Assembly: GCF_937863595.1 (NCBI RefSeq)
Contig: NZ_CALMGQ010000049.1
Location: 1-34,332, forward strand
Length of the DNA: 34,332 nt
Source: an uncultured Cytophaga sp.
GTDB taxonomy: Bacteria > Bacteroidota > Bacteroidia > Cytophagales > Cytophagaceae
Reading direction: 5' to 3'
Part shown: positions 14,727-24,982 of the stretch, piece after piece
Numbering within the stretch: position 1 is the first letter of the stretch
How the letters are laid out: each line of letters starts with the position of its first letter
Program-made: the position numbers and the translations under genes
Notes under the pieces: model-generated
Seen by the model: the letters and a program-made list of their open reading frames with translations, nothing else
Database searches by the model: none
What the model was told of the DNA's origin: nothing

Positions 14727-17324
14727 ATGGCAAAAGATATTGATAAAAATTCATCCGAAGAACGGGCAGACAATAATAATATTCATGACGTGGTGCATGT
14801 TAATGGGTTATATGAAAACTGGTTCTTAGAATATGCCTCGTATGTAATCCTAGAAAGAGCAGTTCCACATATAAATGATGGTTTAAAACCTGTTCAACGA
14901 AGAATTTTACATGCAATGAAAGTTCTGGATGATGGTAGATACAATAAAATTGCGAATGTAATTGGTTCTACCATGCAATATCACCCACACGGTGATGCCT
15001 CCATTGGGGATGCAATTGTAAATATGGGTCAAAAAGATTTACTAATTGATCCACAAGGAAACTGGGGCGACGTCCGTACGGGAGATGGTGCTGCTGCACC
15101 TCGTTATATTGAAGGGCGTCTATCAAAATTTGCCTTAGACGTAGTTTTCAATGAAGATACAACCGAATGGCAAGCATCTTATGATGGTAGAAAAAAAGAA
15201 CCCATTACCTTACCAGTTAAGTTTCCGCTTTTATTAGCGCAAGGTGTTGAAGGTATTGCAGTTGGTTTGTCAACTAAAGTTTTGCCGCATAATTTTTGTG
15301 AACTAATTGAAGCATCTATCGCAATATTAAAAAATAAGAAGTTCGAAATCTTCCCAGATTTTGCAACGGGTGGACAAGTAGATGTAACCAATTACAATGA
15401 AGGGCAAAAGGGAAGTAGGGTACGTGTAAGAGCCTTGATAGAAGAGTTGGATAAAAAAACATTGGCTATCAAAGAGATCCCTTTTGGAACTACGACTACA
15501 TCCATCATTGATTCAATTGTTAAAGCCAATGATACGGGTAAAATTAAAGTAAAAAAGGTAATCGATAATACTGCTAAAAATGTAGAAATTCAAATTCAGT
15601 TATTACCTGGCATAGATTCCAGTATTACGATAGATGCATTATATGCATTTACAGACTGTGAAAATTCAATATCGCCCAATGCCTGTGTTATTGTAGATGA
15701 CAAACCGCATTTTTTAAGTGTGCATGAAATTTTACGCATCTGCACAAGACAAACAGTAGATCTTTTAAAACAAGAACTTGAAATTCGCAGAAGTGAATTA
15801 CAAGAAAAAATATTATTCTCTTCCCTTGAAAAGATTTTTATTGAAAATAGAATTTATCGAAAAATTGAAGAGTGTGAAACATGGGAAGATGTTATATCTA
15901 CCATAGATAAAGGATTACAGCCATTCAAAAAACAATTTTACAGAACCATTACTACAGAGGATATTGTTCGCTTAACTGAAATTAGGATTAAACGGATTTC
16001 TAAATTTGACTCCTTTAAAGCAGATGAGTTAATGAAAGGATACTCCAATGAATTAACCAAAGTTGAACACAACTTGGCAAATATCATTGATTATTCCATC
16101 TCTTACTATGCCGATTTATTAAAAAAATATGGAAAAGGAAGAGAGCGTAAAACAGAAATAAAAACGTTTGATATAATTAATGCTACAGTAGTAGCTGCAA
16201 ACAATCAAAAATTATACATTAACAGAGCGGAAGGTTTTATAGGCTTTGGATTGAAGAAAGACGAGTATATATGTGACTGTTCAGATATAGATGATGTGAT
16301 TGTATTTAGAAGAGATGGCGTGTGTGTGGTCAAGAAGATTGGCGAGAAAGTATTTATGGGCAAAGACATACTATACGCAGGCATTTTCAGGAAAGGGGAT
16401 GATAGAATGGTTTATAATATTATATCACTAGATGGATCCAGCGGTAATTCCATGATCAAACGATTTAACGTAATGGGAGTTACACGCGAAAAAGAATACC
16501 CACTAGTAAAACCAAACAAAGCGTCAAAAGTATTGTATTTTTCAGCAAATCCGAATGGTGAAGCTGAAACAGTAACGATAACACTATCTCCCACATCAAA
16601 AGCAAAGAATAAAGTATTTGAATTTGACTTTAGCGAGATTGAAATAAAAGGAAGAGATACCCAAGGGAATATTTTAACGAAACACGCAGTTAAAAAAATT
16701 GCATTTAAAAGTGCTGGGCAATCTACGTTATCAGGTTCGGAAATTTATTTTGACGATGCTGTTGGTAGGTTAAACACAGATAAGAAAGGATTATTCATAG
16801 GGAAATTTTCACCTGATGAAAAAATTATAGCAATCTATAAAGATGGGAACTACGAAATAACAGGTTTTGAATTAACCAATAGATTTGATGCAGAGCAAAT
16901 ACTTACTATTGAGAAATACAATCCAGATTGCATTATATCAACACTTTATATTGATGCACCATCCAAGACATATTATGTAAAACGCTTTAAACTAGAGACA
17001 ACTACGGTTGGTAAACGTTTTTCCTTCATTCCAGAAGGTAAAGGCAATCATGTTTTATTTGTCTCTACAGACAAAAAACCGAAAATAAAAATAGATTTTG
17101 CCAAAGGGAAGTACGTTACTAACCCAACCATGATTATATCTATGGATGAATTTGCTGAAATAAAAGGGTGGAAAACAATAGGTAACGAACTTGGAAACAA
17201 TAAAATCAATTCTATTTCTAGATTAGAAGTTAAAACTCCGATAGAACAGCCGAAAATTGATCCAAAAAATAAGAAAGATGATGGATATTCTGCAGGCTCA
17301 ACAATAGAATTGAATTTTAATTAA
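14727..17324 (+). CDS. parC: DNA topoisomerase IV subunit A (ParC)
   Basis: The 865-residue DNA-breaking subunit of a type IIA topoisomerase, which decatenates daughter chromosomes. The winged-helix breakage domain has NDGLKPVQRRILHAM, YHPHGDASIGDAIV (QRDR region) and AAPRYIEGRLS, in which Tyr127 is the active-site tyrosine. The C-terminal half has beta-pinwheel blades (FIGFGLKKDEYI, DVIVFRRDG), but I see no QRRGGKG-type GyrA box, which favours ParC over GyrA. The C-terminus ends in a low-complexity lysine tail and STIELNF. parE is not in this window. A weak TAAATTTA promoter-like box lies at 14691-14698. Confidence 0.88.
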   Translation: MAKDIDKNSSEERADNNNIHDVVHVNGLYENWFLEYASYVILERAVPHINDGLKPVQRRILHAMKVLDDGRYNKIANVIGSTMQYHPHGDASIGDAIVNMGQKDLLIDPQGNWGDVRTGDGAAAPRYIEGRLSKFALDVVFNEDTTEWQASYDGRKKEPITLPVKFPLLLAQGVEGIAVGLSTKVLPHNFCELIEASIAILKNKKFEIFPDFATGGQVDVTNYNEGQKGSRVRVRALIEELDKKTLAIKEIPFGTTTTSIIDSIVKANDTGKIKVKKVIDNTAKNVEIQIQLLPGIDSSITIDALYAFTDCENSISPNACVIVDDKPHFLSVHEILRICTRQTVDLLKQELEIRRSELQEKILFSSLEKIFIENRIYRKIEECETWEDVISTIDKGLQPFKKQFYRTITTEDIVRLTEIRIKRISKFDSFKADELMKGYSNELTKVEHNLANIIDYSISYYADLLKKYGKGRERKTEIKTFDIINATVVAANNQKLYINRAEGFIGFGLKKDEYICDCSDIDDVIVFRRDGVCVVKKIGEKVFMGKDILYAGIFRKGDDRMVYNIISLDGSSGNSMIKRFNVMGVTREKEYPLVKPNKASKVLYFSANPNGEAETVTITLSPTSKAKNKVFEFDFSEIEIKGRDTQGNILTKHAVKKIAFKSAGQSTLSGSEIYFDDAVGRLNTDKKGLFIGKFSPDEKIIAIYKDGNYEITGFELTNRFDAEQILTIEKYNPDCIISTLYIDAPSKTYYVKRFKLETTTVGKRFSFIPEGKGNHVLFVSTDKKPKIKIDFAKGKYVTNPTMIISMDEFAEIKGWKTIGNELGNNKINSISRLEVKTPIEQPKIDPKNKKDDGYSAGSTIELNFN

Positions 17325-17390
17325 ACTATACTAATACATAACGCTTATTGAAAGTAACCGTATACAAGTATCAACAGAAGATAGAAGGGC

Positions 17391-17792
17391 ATGAAGATAG
17401 AGGATAAAATCAAACAAAGATTAAATCAATTAGGCTACGTACCACAAACTGCAGCCATTGCATTTGATATTTTTCTAAAAAGTCTTAAATCCGATGAAAC
17501 AATACTTTATTTTCTAGAAGGTTCTATCAAAAGTACCTTGGGGTTTATTGTAACTACCGATAAACGTGTGTACTATGTGGGTGTCAATAAATTTGGCATT
17601 CCATTTAGTGAAAGTATTCATTATGATGAAATTACAGGAATTAGTGTAAGAGAGTCATTATTGCCTTCAACAGAAATTACTGTTCATACAAATTCTAAAT
17701 ATAACGATATCATAGTAAAAGGTTGCGATTCTCATAGTGCAGCAGAATATAAAGAATTAATTGAATTGTTAACAAATAAGCCAAAAGATTAA
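17391..17792 (+). CDS. PH-like domain protein (YokE/bPH type)
   Basis: 133-residue soluble protein. After a short helical start, residues about 35-125 form a beta-rich PH-like fold: ETILYFLEGSIK, LGFIVTTDKRVYYVGV, IHYDEITGISVRESLLPSTEITVHT, then a closing helix AAEYKELIELL. The pattern 'TTDKRVYYVG...F...YDEITGI' is typical of short bacterial PH domains. No signal peptide or membrane segment is visible. It starts 66 bases after parC on the same strand. Ligand and role are unknown. Confidence 0.7.
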   Translation: MKIEDKIKQRLNQLGYVPQTAAIAFDIFLKSLKSDETILYFLEGSIKSTLGFIVTTDKRVYYVGVNKFGIPFSESIHYDEITGISVRESLLPSTEITVHTNSKYNDIIVKGCDSHSAAEYKELIELLTNKPKD

Positions 17793-17874
17793 GCTTTTTA
17801 ATATTTTTATGCATACTTTTTTCATAATTTTATAAAGGTCTATTAAATTATAGATTCGACTGATTATTACATTA

Positions 17875-20451
17875 ATGTTTGCTTTTTTACAATTTCTACA
17901 TTTCTTAATTAGCACGTTTAACTCCTGCATTGTGGTTCAAACCATATGTAAACATAAAAAAGAATTTTCTTTTTTTATGTTTACATTATTTATATGTTCA
18001 ACCAGTTTTGCTCAAACAATCACTCTGAAAGGATTTATATTAGATGAAGAATCAAAAGATTCAATTCCGTATGCAACAGTATATATAAAAGGTACAATAT
18101 ATGGGACCGAAACGGAATTCAATGGGTCATTTGAATTAGAAGTTCCAAACAATGAGGACTCCCTCTGGGTAAGTACAATTGGTTATGTCACAAAGACCGT
18201 AGCTATCCCTCATATTAGCTCTGTACAGTATTTAACTATATATATATCAGAAGATTATTCCACTCCTGAAATTGTTATTAGGCCAAAAGAAAACCCTGCG
18301 TTTCGAATAATGCGTGAAGTAGTAGCGCACAAATACATCAACGACAAACGCAATTTAAGTGGCTACCAATACGAGACATACAACCGCACATCCATTTTCG
18401 TAAATAATATCAGTGAAAAATTAAGAGAAAAGAAAATAATGCAACAAGTGGCAGGCGTACTTGATAGCATTAAAAATTTAAAGGACTCCGAAGGTAACCC
18501 AATGATACCCGTTTTAATGTCTGAAACAGTTACAGATTATTATTACCGGACAAACCCCAAAGCAACCAAAGAAATAATTAAAGGAGTTAAGGTTGAAGGG
18601 ATTGGTATGGATGACGGAAGTATCCTTTCACAAATATTGGGTTCTACATTTTTTGAATATAATTTTTACGAAAATTATATGAATATCCTTGATAAAGATT
18701 TCATTTCACCTATTTCTGATAGTTGGAATATTTTTTATGAATATAGATTGGTCGACAGTTTATACAAAGATAATTTATGGTGCTATAAAATAGATTTTAA
18801 GCCTAAACAGCCCAAAGACTTGGCATTTCAAGGCAGCATGTATATTAGTGATACAACCTTTGCGTTAGTGCACATAGAAGGAAATATATTTGAAGAAGCT
18901 AATCTCAATTACATTGATAAAATAACAATTAATCAAGGCTTAACTCAAATAGAAGAAGGGGCATGGATACCTAAAACAACAAACATTTATCTTGATTTAG
19001 AAGACATAGGATCTTTACCAAGTATGGTTGCTACGTTCTATTCCAACATTCAAGATCCTATTGTAAATAAACCAAAGGATGCAAATTTCTTTGATCAGCG
19101 CATTGAATTATTAGAAGATGCACAAGAAAAACCAGCAACATTTTGGCAAGAAATCTATACAGATACAACTAGAAAAACAGACCCTTTAATGTATCAGATG
19201 ATTGATACATTAAAGAATTTACCCATCGTAAAAAGCTATGTTGAAATACTCGATGTAGCCATTAATGGATATAAAAAAGTTGGCAAATTTGATATTGGGC
19301 CTTATTTATCTTTGTATTCTTTTAATAATATAGAAGGCAATAGAGTGCAAATGGGTTTTAGAACCAATAAAGATTTTAGTAGAAAAGTTATTTTAAAAGG
19401 TTTTGTTGGTTACGGTAGTAGAGATGATCGGTTAAAATATGGGGGAGCAGCAAATTTTATTTTATCTAGAAAACCGTGGACTCAAACGGGTGTTTATTAT
19501 AAATACGATGTGGATCAAATAGGTGCACCTGCTGAAAAATTGAGCAGTAATAATTTATTTTTGGCTTTTACCCGTTGGGGAACTTTAAGGGGGCCATATT
19601 ATTCAAGACAATACGGAGCTTTTTTTGAAAGAGATCTTACTAAGAATTTTATGCCAAAAGTTGTTTTCAGACATATGACTTTTGATCCTTTATATAATTT
19701 TGCAGCATATGAATCTGAACCTACTGCTACATTTACGCCTAATACCCTTCAACAATTCCAAACGACGGAGTTGATCGTATTAATGAAATTTTCATATGAT
19801 GAGATTTTTTTACAAAATGGTAATGAACGAATTAGTTTAGGTGCAAAAAAATATCCGATTGCCTACTTTCAATATACCGCTGGTTTAAAAGGCGTATTAG
19901 GTAGTAATTATAATTATGATAAGCTTCAATTGACGATTGACCATTCAATACGTTTTGGCATTTTTGGCAGAACAAACTATCAATTTGTAATTGGCAAAAT
20001 ATACAAACCAGTACCATATCCATTATTAGAAAATCATATAGGGAATCAAACCTTCTTTTATACAACAGCTGCATTTAACTTGATGAATTTCTTTGAATAT
20101 ACAAGTGATCAATATGCATCCATAAAAATCAAACACGATTTAGATGGCTTAATTAGCAATCGTATTCCAGTTATACGTAAATTAAAATGGAGGTTCTTTT
20201 TAACAGGAAATGTATTGATGGGTAGCCTTTCTGATGCAAATAGAAACTTACTAGCACCAACAACAGTGAATGGAGGAAAAACCATTAACGTACAATCATT
20301 AGATCCAACTAAACCGTATATTGAACTAGGGTATGGTATTGATAACATATTTAAATCTGCACGAATTGATTTTATACATCGAGTAACGTACAGAGATGTA
20401 CCCAATATTAGTAAATTTGGGATTAAACTTTCTTTCCGCTTTATCATATAA
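17875..20451 (+). CDS. DUF5686/carboxypeptidase-regulatory-like outer-membrane protein
   Basis: Large protein (858 residues from this start). After a secretion signal ending STSFAQ comes a carboxypeptidase-regulatory-like domain (TLKGFILDEESKDSIPYATVYIKGT... FNGSFELEVPNNEDSLWVSTIGY), as in TonB-dependent and DUF5686 proteins. Then follow IVIRPKENPAFRIMREVVAHKY and a long beta-rich region ending in FGIKLSFRFII, a terminal aromatic strand expected of an outer-membrane barrel. The start is uncertain: from 17875 there are two hydrophobic stretches separated by KHKK, whereas a GTG at 17932 or ATG at 17977 would give a conventional signal peptide. A TAGATTCG near-match promoter box lies at 17851-17858. 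Function is unknown. The TPR lipoprotein gene follows after 5 bases. Confidence 0.78.
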   Translation: MFAFLQFLHFLISTFNSCIVVQTICKHKKEFSFFMFTLFICSTSFAQTITLKGFILDEESKDSIPYATVYIKGTIYGTETEFNGSFELEVPNNEDSLWVSTIGYVTKTVAIPHISSVQYLTIYISEDYSTPEIVIRPKENPAFRIMREVVAHKYINDKRNLSGYQYETYNRTSIFVNNISEKLREKKIMQQVAGVLDSIKNLKDSEGNPMIPVLMSETVTDYYYRTNPKATKEIIKGVKVEGIGMDDGSILSQILGSTFFEYNFYENYMNILDKDFISPISDSWNIFYEYRLVDSLYKDNLWCYKIDFKPKQPKDLAFQGSMYISDTTFALVHIEGNIFEEANLNYIDKITINQGLTQIEEGAWIPKTTNIYLDLEDIGSLPSMVATFYSNIQDPIVNKPKDANFFDQRIELLEDAQEKPATFWQEIYTDTTRKTDPLMYQMIDTLKNLPIVKSYVEILDVAINGYKKVGKFDIGPYLSLYSFNNIEGNRVQMGFRTNKDFSRKVILKGFVGYGSRDDRLKYGGAANFILSRKPWTQTGVYYKYDVDQIGAPAEKLSSNNLFLAFTRWGTLRGPYYSRQYGAFFERDLTKNFMPKVVFRHMTFDPLYNFAAYESEPTATFTPNTLQQFQTTELIVLMKFSYDEIFLQNGNERISLGAKKYPIAYFQYTAGLKGVLGSNYNYDKLQLTIDHSIRFGIFGRTNYQFVIGKIYKPVPYPLLENHIGNQTFFYTTAAFNLMNFFEYTSDQYASIKIKHDLDGLISNRIPVIRKLKWRFFLTGNVLMGSLSDANRNLLAPTTVNGGKTINVQSLDPTKPYIELGYGIDNIFKSARIDFIHRVTYRDVPNISKFGIKLSFRFII

Positions 20452-20456
20452 ATACA

Positions 20457-21512
20457 ATGCATTTCATAACCAAAAGTATATTTATTGCATTATTAATTGC
20501 ATTCTTTTCTTGTGGTAGCAAAAAAGATAGTTCAAACAATATGCCTCCTCTGAATGAATTAACATATTCATCAGAATTGCAGCTTAGTGCTTTAAATGAG
20601 GCGATTGAAGCCGATCCAAATAATGATTATTTATACTTCAAAAGAGCTGATTATTTTTATGGTATTAATAATTTCAGAATTGCACAAAATGATATTGCAA
20701 AAGCATTACGTTTGGATGGAAGTGTTTCAGCATATTGGTTATTAAGTGCTAAAATTAATAATGAATTAGAAAATGTAGATTTAGCATTATCCGAAGCACA
20801 AAAGGCATTAGAACTTGGAAATTCGGAACCTATCTTATATGCATTATTGGCAAATTGTTTACTAGAAAAAAATGATACCATTTCTGCAAATAAATATATT
20901 TCAAAATTAAGTTCTATAGCTCCACAAATGGCCGAATTGACTTACATTGAAGCTAAAAAATCTTTATTAAGAAAAGATACTGCGCAAACATTCTTAAAAT
21001 ATAAATCATGCATTCAAAAAAATCCACAATACATTGAAGCGTATATTGATTTAATGTCTTTGTATTATGCAAAACATATGTACGATTCGATTATGCCCTT
21101 ACTGATAAAAGCAAAACGTATGCGCCCTTGCACACCCGAATTGTTCCTATATGAGGGTAAGTTTTTTGAGTCTATCAAAAAGGGGAGCGTTGCATTGGCA
21201 TCATACAAAGAGGGATTGCTATGCGACCCACAAGCGAGTGTTTTGTATAAACCCTTAAGTGAATATTATCAAGAAAATCAGAACTATAAAGAAGCAATGA
21301 CCTACTTGAGTAAATGGTTGGAAAAAAATCCCTCTGATAGTAAAAGCATAATTAAAATGGGGGACTATTCTTTAAAATTAGAAGACAACAGAGGAGCAAT
21401 CACATATTATAAAAATGCATTGTCACTAGACACATCTTCTGCCTTTGTTAAAAAAGAAATAGAACGAATCGAAAAAATAATTCAAGCAAAATCCGAAGTT
21501 AAATCCGAATAG
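20457..21512 (+). CDS. TPR-repeat lipoprotein
   Basis: 351 residues with a lipoprotein signal (IALLIAFFSC, lipidated Cys19) and a chain of tetratricopeptide-like helix pairs from about 40 to 345: NDYLYFKRADYFYGINNFRIAQNDIAKALRLD, AYWLLSAKINNELENVDLALSEAQKALELG, and SIIKMGDYSLKLEDNRGAITYYKNALSLD. TPR lipoproteins serve as scaffolds for envelope complexes. The gene begins 5 bases after the DUF5686 gene, so the two are likely co-translated and may work together at the outer membrane. Its partner cannot be named from sequence. Confidence 0.85.
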   Translation: MHFITKSIFIALLIAFFSCGSKKDSSNNMPPLNELTYSSELQLSALNEAIEADPNNDYLYFKRADYFYGINNFRIAQNDIAKALRLDGSVSAYWLLSAKINNELENVDLALSEAQKALELGNSEPILYALLANCLLEKNDTISANKYISKLSSIAPQMAELTYIEAKKSLLRKDTAQTFLKYKSCIQKNPQYIEAYIDLMSLYYAKHMYDSIMPLLIKAKRMRPCTPELFLYEGKFFESIKKGSVALASYKEGLLCDPQASVLYKPLSEYYQENQNYKEAMTYLSKWLEKNPSDSKSIIKMGDYSLKLEDNRGAITYYKNALSLDTSSAFVKKEIERIEKIIQAKSEVKSE

Positions 21513-21558
21513 TTTTATCCATTTAAAATGGAATAGATTATTATTTTGAAAAACTTTG

Positions 21559-21566
21559 TAAATTTG
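21559..21566 (+). promoter_or_regulatory. thrS promoter, TAAATTTG
   Basis: Exact TAnnTTTG match 18 bases before the thrS start; no TTG at the standard distance. Just upstream is a small dyad CCATTT a AAATGG (21518-21530), too short-looped to be a terminator. No T-box or long leader is present, so thrS is not T-box-controlled here. Confidence 0.55.
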
Positions 21567-21584
21567 TAGGGATATAACACAATT

Positions 21585-23522
21585 ATGATAAAAATTACCT
21601 TACCAGACGGTTCAATCCGCGAATACGAAAAAGGCATCACAAGTATGGGCATTGCCCTTAGTATTAGTGAAGGCTTAGCTCGTAATGTATTAGCAGCCAA
21701 AGTCAATGGTGACGTTTGGGATGCATCACGTGAGATAACTACAGATTCAACAGTGCAGTTATTAACGTGGAACGATACAGAAGGTAAATCGACATTTTGG
21801 CACTCTTCAGCCCATTTATTAGCGGAAGCACTAGAAGATCTTTATCCAGGTACGTTGTTTGGAATTGGCCCCGCAATTGAAACAGGTTTCTATTACGATG
21901 TTGATTTTGGCGATCGTTCATTTTCTCAAGATGATTTTGAAAACATCGAAAAGAAAATGATGGAATTAGCGAAACAAAAAAACGCCTACATTCGAAGTGA
22001 CGTTTCCAAGAAAGATGCAATTAGTTATTTTACAGATAAACAAGATCCATATAAATTAGATTTGATAGAAGGTCTTACGGATGGCTCTATCACATTCTAT
22101 AAGCAAGGTTCTTTTACCGATTTATGTAGAGGTCCACACATTCCAGATACAGGTTTCATCAAGGCTATAAAGTTGATGAGTGTAGCTGGTGCATATTGGA
22201 GAGGGGATGAAAAAAGCAAACAATTAACCCGTATTTATGGTGTAACTTTTCCTAAACAACAAGAGCTAAAAGACTACTTACATGTTTTGGAAGAAGCAAA
22301 AAAACGCGATCATAGAAAACTGGGTAAAGAGTTAGAATTATTTGCTTTCTCTGAAAAAGTAGGTATGGGATTGCCTTTATGGTTGCCTAAGGGTGCATTA
22401 CTTAGAGAACGACTTGAAAACTTTTTAAAGAAAGCGCAAGTACGCGCAGGCTATCAACCAGTAGTTACACCACATATTGGTAATAAACAATTGTATGTAA
22501 CCTCCGGACACTTTGAAAAATATGGCAAAGATTCTTTTCAACCAATCTATACACCACATGAAGGAGAGCAGTTCTTATTAAAACCAATGAACTGTCCGCA
22601 CCATTGTGAGATATATAAAACAAAACCACGTTCATACAAAGACCTTCCAATTCGTTATGCTGAATTTGGAACTGTTTATCGTTATGAACAAAGTGGTGAG
22701 TTGCATGGTTTGACACGTGTTAGAGGCTTTACTCAAGATGATGCGCATATTTTCTGTAGACCAGATCAAGTAAAAGAAGAATTCTTAAAAGTAATTGATT
22801 TGGTGTTGTATGTATTTAAAGTATTAGGCTTTACTGATTTTACCGCACAGATTTCATTAAGAGATCCCAATAATAAAGAAAAATATATAGGTGAAGATGA
22901 GCAATGGTTTAAGGCTGAAAGTGCCATCATTGAAGCGTCTGCTGAAAAAGGATTGAGTACCGTTACAGAACTAGGAGAGGCTGCATTTTACGGTCCAAAA
23001 CTAGATTTTATGGTTAAAGATGCATTAGGTAGAAAATGGCAGCTTGGTACGATACAAGTTGACTACCAATTACCAAATCGTTTTGAATTAGAATATACAG
23101 GTTCAGACAATCAAAAACACCGACCAGTAATGATTCACCGTGCGCCATTTGGTTCGCTTGAACGCTTCATTGCTGTATTAATTGAACACGTTGCTGGGAA
23201 CTTTCCATTATGGTTATCTCCAGATCAAATTGCCATTTTACCTATATCCGATAAATTCAATGAATACGCTCAAGATGTATATGATAGACTCTTGGTAAAA
23301 GATATTAGAGGGTATGTAGATAATCGTGACGAAAAGATTGGTAAGAAAATTCGTGACACAGAGGTTAAAAAAGTGCCTTTTATGCTTGTAATAGGAGAAA
23401 AAGAAGTTAATGAAGGTAAAATTGCAATTCGCAAACATGGTGGCGAAGACCTTGGTAGTATGTTAGTTGAAGATTTTATTCAATATTTCGAATCAGAAAT
23501 TGCGAAACAATTTGCTGTTTAA
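21585..23522 (+). CDS. thrS: Threonyl-tRNA synthetase
   Basis: 645-residue class II synthetase with the complete bacterial layout. There is a TGS domain (1 to about 62), the editing domain (about 63-225) with [11 protein letters not shown] and the second editing motif around [14 protein letters not shown], then the catalytic core. The zinc ligands can be placed as Cys337 (MNCPHHC), His388 (DDAHIF) and the His of [10 protein letters not shown]. Motif 2 is [27 protein letters not shown] and motif 3 is [18 protein letters not shown]. The anticodon-binding domain ends the protein ([17 protein letters not shown]... [11 protein letters not shown]). It charges tRNA-Thr and edits Ser-tRNA-Thr. It precedes infC-rpmI-rplT, an arrangement conserved in many bacteria. 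Confidence 0.98.
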   Translation: MIKITLPDGSIREYEKGITSMGIALSISEGLARNVLAAKVNGDVWDASREITTDSTVQLLTWNDTEGKSTFWHSSAHLLAEALEDLYPGTLFGIGPAIETGFYYDVDFGDRSFSQDDFENIEKKMMELAKQKNAYIRSDVSKKDAISYFTDKQDPYKLDLIEGLTDGSITFYKQGSFTDLCRGPHIPDTGFIKAIKLMSVAGAYWRGDEKSKQLTRIYGVTFPKQQELKDYLHVLEEAKKRDHRKLGKELELFAFSEKVGMGLPLWLPKGALLRERLENFLKKAQVRAGYQPVVTPHIGNKQLYVTSGHFEKYGKDSFQPIYTPHEGEQFLLKPMNCPHHCEIYKTKPRSYKDLPIRYAEFGTVYRYEQSGELHGLTRVRGFTQDDAHIFCRPDQVKEEFLKVIDLVLYVFKVLGFTDFTAQISLRDPNNKEKYIGEDEQWFKAESAIIEASAEKGLSTVTELGEAAFYGPKLDFMVKDALGRKWQLGTIQVDYQLPNRFELEYTGSDNQKHRPVMIHRAPFGSLERFIAVLIEHVAGNFPLWLSPDQIAILPISDKFNEYAQDVYDRLLVKDIRGYVDNRDEKIGKKIRDTEVKKVPFMLVIGEKEVNEGKIAIRKHGGEDLGSMLVEDFIQYFESEIAKQFAV

Positions 23523-23618
23523 TAGAAAAAAAACGAATACAGTTATTAGTATACGATAAAAATTGCGATATTTGCAACTCGTTTAAAAACAAAAACAAAC
23601 AGGAATAAAACATAACGA

Positions 23619-24179
23619 ATGGCATTAAGAAATCCCAGGCCTTTCCGGGCCCCAATAAGAGACAAGGACGAACACCGAATTAATGATTTTATCAAAGCTG
23701 CTAATGTACGTTTAGTAGGAGAAAATATTGAACCCAATGTTTATACTCTTCGCGAAGCATTAACACTTGCAAAAGAGCAAAATTTAGACCTTGTAGAGAT
23801 TTCGCCAAATGCAGATCCTCCTGTTTGTAAAATAACAGATTATTCTAAGTTCAAATACGAACAAAAGAAGAAGCAGAAAGAGTTAAAAGCGAAACAACAT
23901 AAGGTAATTGTCAAAGAAATTCGTTTCGGTCCAAATACAGATGAACACGATTACGAATTTAAATTGAAACACGCTTTTGAATTCTTGAAAGATGGCTTTA
24001 AAGTAAAAGCTTATGTACACTTTGTGGGGCGTACGATTGTTTACAAAGAACGTGGTGAAATCATGTTATTAAAGTTTGCACAAGCGCTTGAAGATTTAGC
24101 AAAAGTAGAAGAGATGCCAAGGTTAGAAGGTAAGAGAATGTTCTTAATGCTAACACCTAAAGCATCGCCAAAAAAGTAA
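23619..24179 (+). CDS. infC: Translation initiation factor IF-3
   Basis: 186-residue IF-3, which binds the 30S subunit and checks start-codon and initiator-tRNA pairing. The N-domain has [69 protein letters not shown], the linker is lysine-rich, and the C-domain has [41 protein letters not shown]. The start is an ordinary ATG ([15 protein letters not shown]), unlike the AUU start of E. coli infC, so discrimination-based autoregulation by a rare start codon is not apparent. A GATATTTG near-match lies at 23567-23574. It lies 96 bases after thrS and 29 bases before rpmI. Confidence 0.97.
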   Translation: MALRNPRPFRAPIRDKDEHRINDFIKAANVRLVGENIEPNVYTLREALTLAKEQNLDLVEISPNADPPVCKITDYSKFKYEQKKKQKELKAKQHKVIVKEIRFGPNTDEHDYEFKLKHAFEFLKDGFKVKAYVHFVGRTIVYKERGEIMLLKFAQALEDLAKVEEMPRLEGKRMFLMLTPKASPKK

Positions 24180-24208
24180 TTTCTTTACAAATTAAACAGA
24201 TAAATTAA

Positions 24209-24403
24209 ATGCCTAAAGTAAAAACCAAATCAGGAGCAAAGAAAAGGTTTAAACTTACAGGAAGTGGAAAAATCAAAAGAAAGTGTGCTTACCATAGCCA
24301 CATTCTTACGAAAAAATCTACTAAACGTAAGCGTAACTTAGTACACGCACACCTGGTTAGTAAAGCAGATGAGTCCAACGTTAGGGCTATGCTAAAAATC
24401 TAA
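24209..24403 (+). CDS. rpmI: 50S ribosomal protein L35
   Basis: 64-residue basic protein [25 protein letters not shown]..., matching L35 over its full length, with the conserved [14 protein letters not shown] centre. Component of the large ribosomal subunit. It lies between infC and rplT in the standard order. Confidence 0.98.
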   Translation: MPKVKTKSGAKKRFKLTGSGKIKRKCAYHSHILTKKSTKRKRNLVHAHLVSKADESNVRAMLKI

Positions 24404-24420
24404 TTCAATTTAGATTTAAA

Positions 24421-24475
24421 CTGGTTAACAATGTTAAACCCAGTGTTTGGTTACCAAGAATTTGCTTAAGCAAAT
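24421..24475 (+). promoter_or_regulatory. Structured rpmI-rplT spacer, candidate L20 autoregulatory leader
   Basis: The 99-base spacer holds three successive potential hairpins. The first is CTGGTTAAC aat GTTAA-ac-CCAG (24421-24443). The second is TTGG tta CCAA (24447-24457). The third is a perfect 16-base palindrome, ATTTGCTTAAGCAAAT (24460-24475). In E. coli and B. subtilis L20 represses its own operon by binding structured mRNA that mimics its 23S site; whether this spacer does so is inference. Confidence 0.4.
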
Positions 24476-24502
24476 CACCAACTACTAAAAAACAAAAAAG
24501 AA

Positions 24503-24850
24503 ATGCCTAGATCAGTACCATCTGTAGCTTCAAGAGAAAGAAGAAAAAAGATTTTGAAGTTAGCCAAAGGTTACTTTGGTAGAAGAAAAAATGTTTGGAC
24601 CGTTGCAAAAAATGCGGTTGAACGAGGAAAAGTTTTCGCCTATATCGGCCGTAAACAAAAGAAAAGACACTTTCGTGGTCTTTGGATACAACGTATCAAT
24701 GCAGGATCTAGACAATTCGGTTTGTCTTATTCTCAATTCATTGGTGCTTTGGATAAAGCGAACATCAAGTTAAACAGAAAAGTGTTAGCTGATTTAGCAA
24801 TGAATCATCCAGAAGCTTTCAAAGCTGTTGTTGATAAAGTAAAAAAATAA
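24503..24850 (+). CDS. rplT: 50S ribosomal protein L20
   Basis: 115-residue, strongly basic protein, full length for L20. It begins [30 protein letters not shown], the rRNA-binding N-terminal helix, and continues through [23 protein letters not shown] to a globular C-terminal domain ([20 protein letters not shown]). L20 is an early 50S assembly protein and in several bacteria a translational repressor of rpmI-rplT. It is the last gene of the block and is followed by a hairpin and a strong terminator. Confidence 0.98.
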   Translation: MPRSVPSVASRERRKKILKLAKGYFGRRKNVWTVAKNAVERGKVFAYIGRKQKKRHFRGLWIQRINAGSRQFGLSYSQFIGALDKANIKLNRKVLADLAMNHPEAFKAVVDKVKK

Positions 24851-24902
24851 TTTCACTTTTTTGTGAAAGTAAAAACGCCCACATTAGTGGGCGTTTTTTT
24901 TT
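24851..24902 (+). terminator. Terminator of the infC-rpmI-rplT operon, with an extra upstream hairpin
   Basis: A first hairpin TTTCAC tttttt GTGAAA (24851-24868) follows the rplT stop at once. The terminator proper is AAAAACGCCCAC (24871-24882), ATTA loop and GTGGGCGTTTTT (24887-24898), followed by T to 24902. The GC core is strong and the T tract long. Confidence 0.95.
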
Positions 24903-24950
24903 GCTCCCACTTAAAATAAATACATACTCTTGGAGAATAATTTAGACATA

Positions 24951-24981
24951 AAAAAAAGCTTCACATTTCTGTGAAGCTTTT
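24951..24981 (-). terminator. Terminator of the tRNA-Met gene
   Basis: A 12-bp stem (24954-24965 with 24970-24981, core AGCTTCACA/TGTGAAGCT) with a 4-base loop. Read on the minus strand it lies one base after the tRNA 3' end and is followed by a T tract (A run at 24951-24957 on the plus strand). Confidence 0.9.
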
Positions 24982-24982
24982 G

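Noticed and set aside
14727..17324. gyrA rather than parC
   Set aside because: I see no GyrA box (QRRGGKG-type) in the C-terminal pinwheel and the tail is of the ParC type. The N-terminal domain alone would not separate the two.
21518..21530. CCATTT a AAATGG as terminator of the TPR gene
   Set aside because: The loop is too short for a full hairpin and there is no T tract; at most a small operator-like palindrome.
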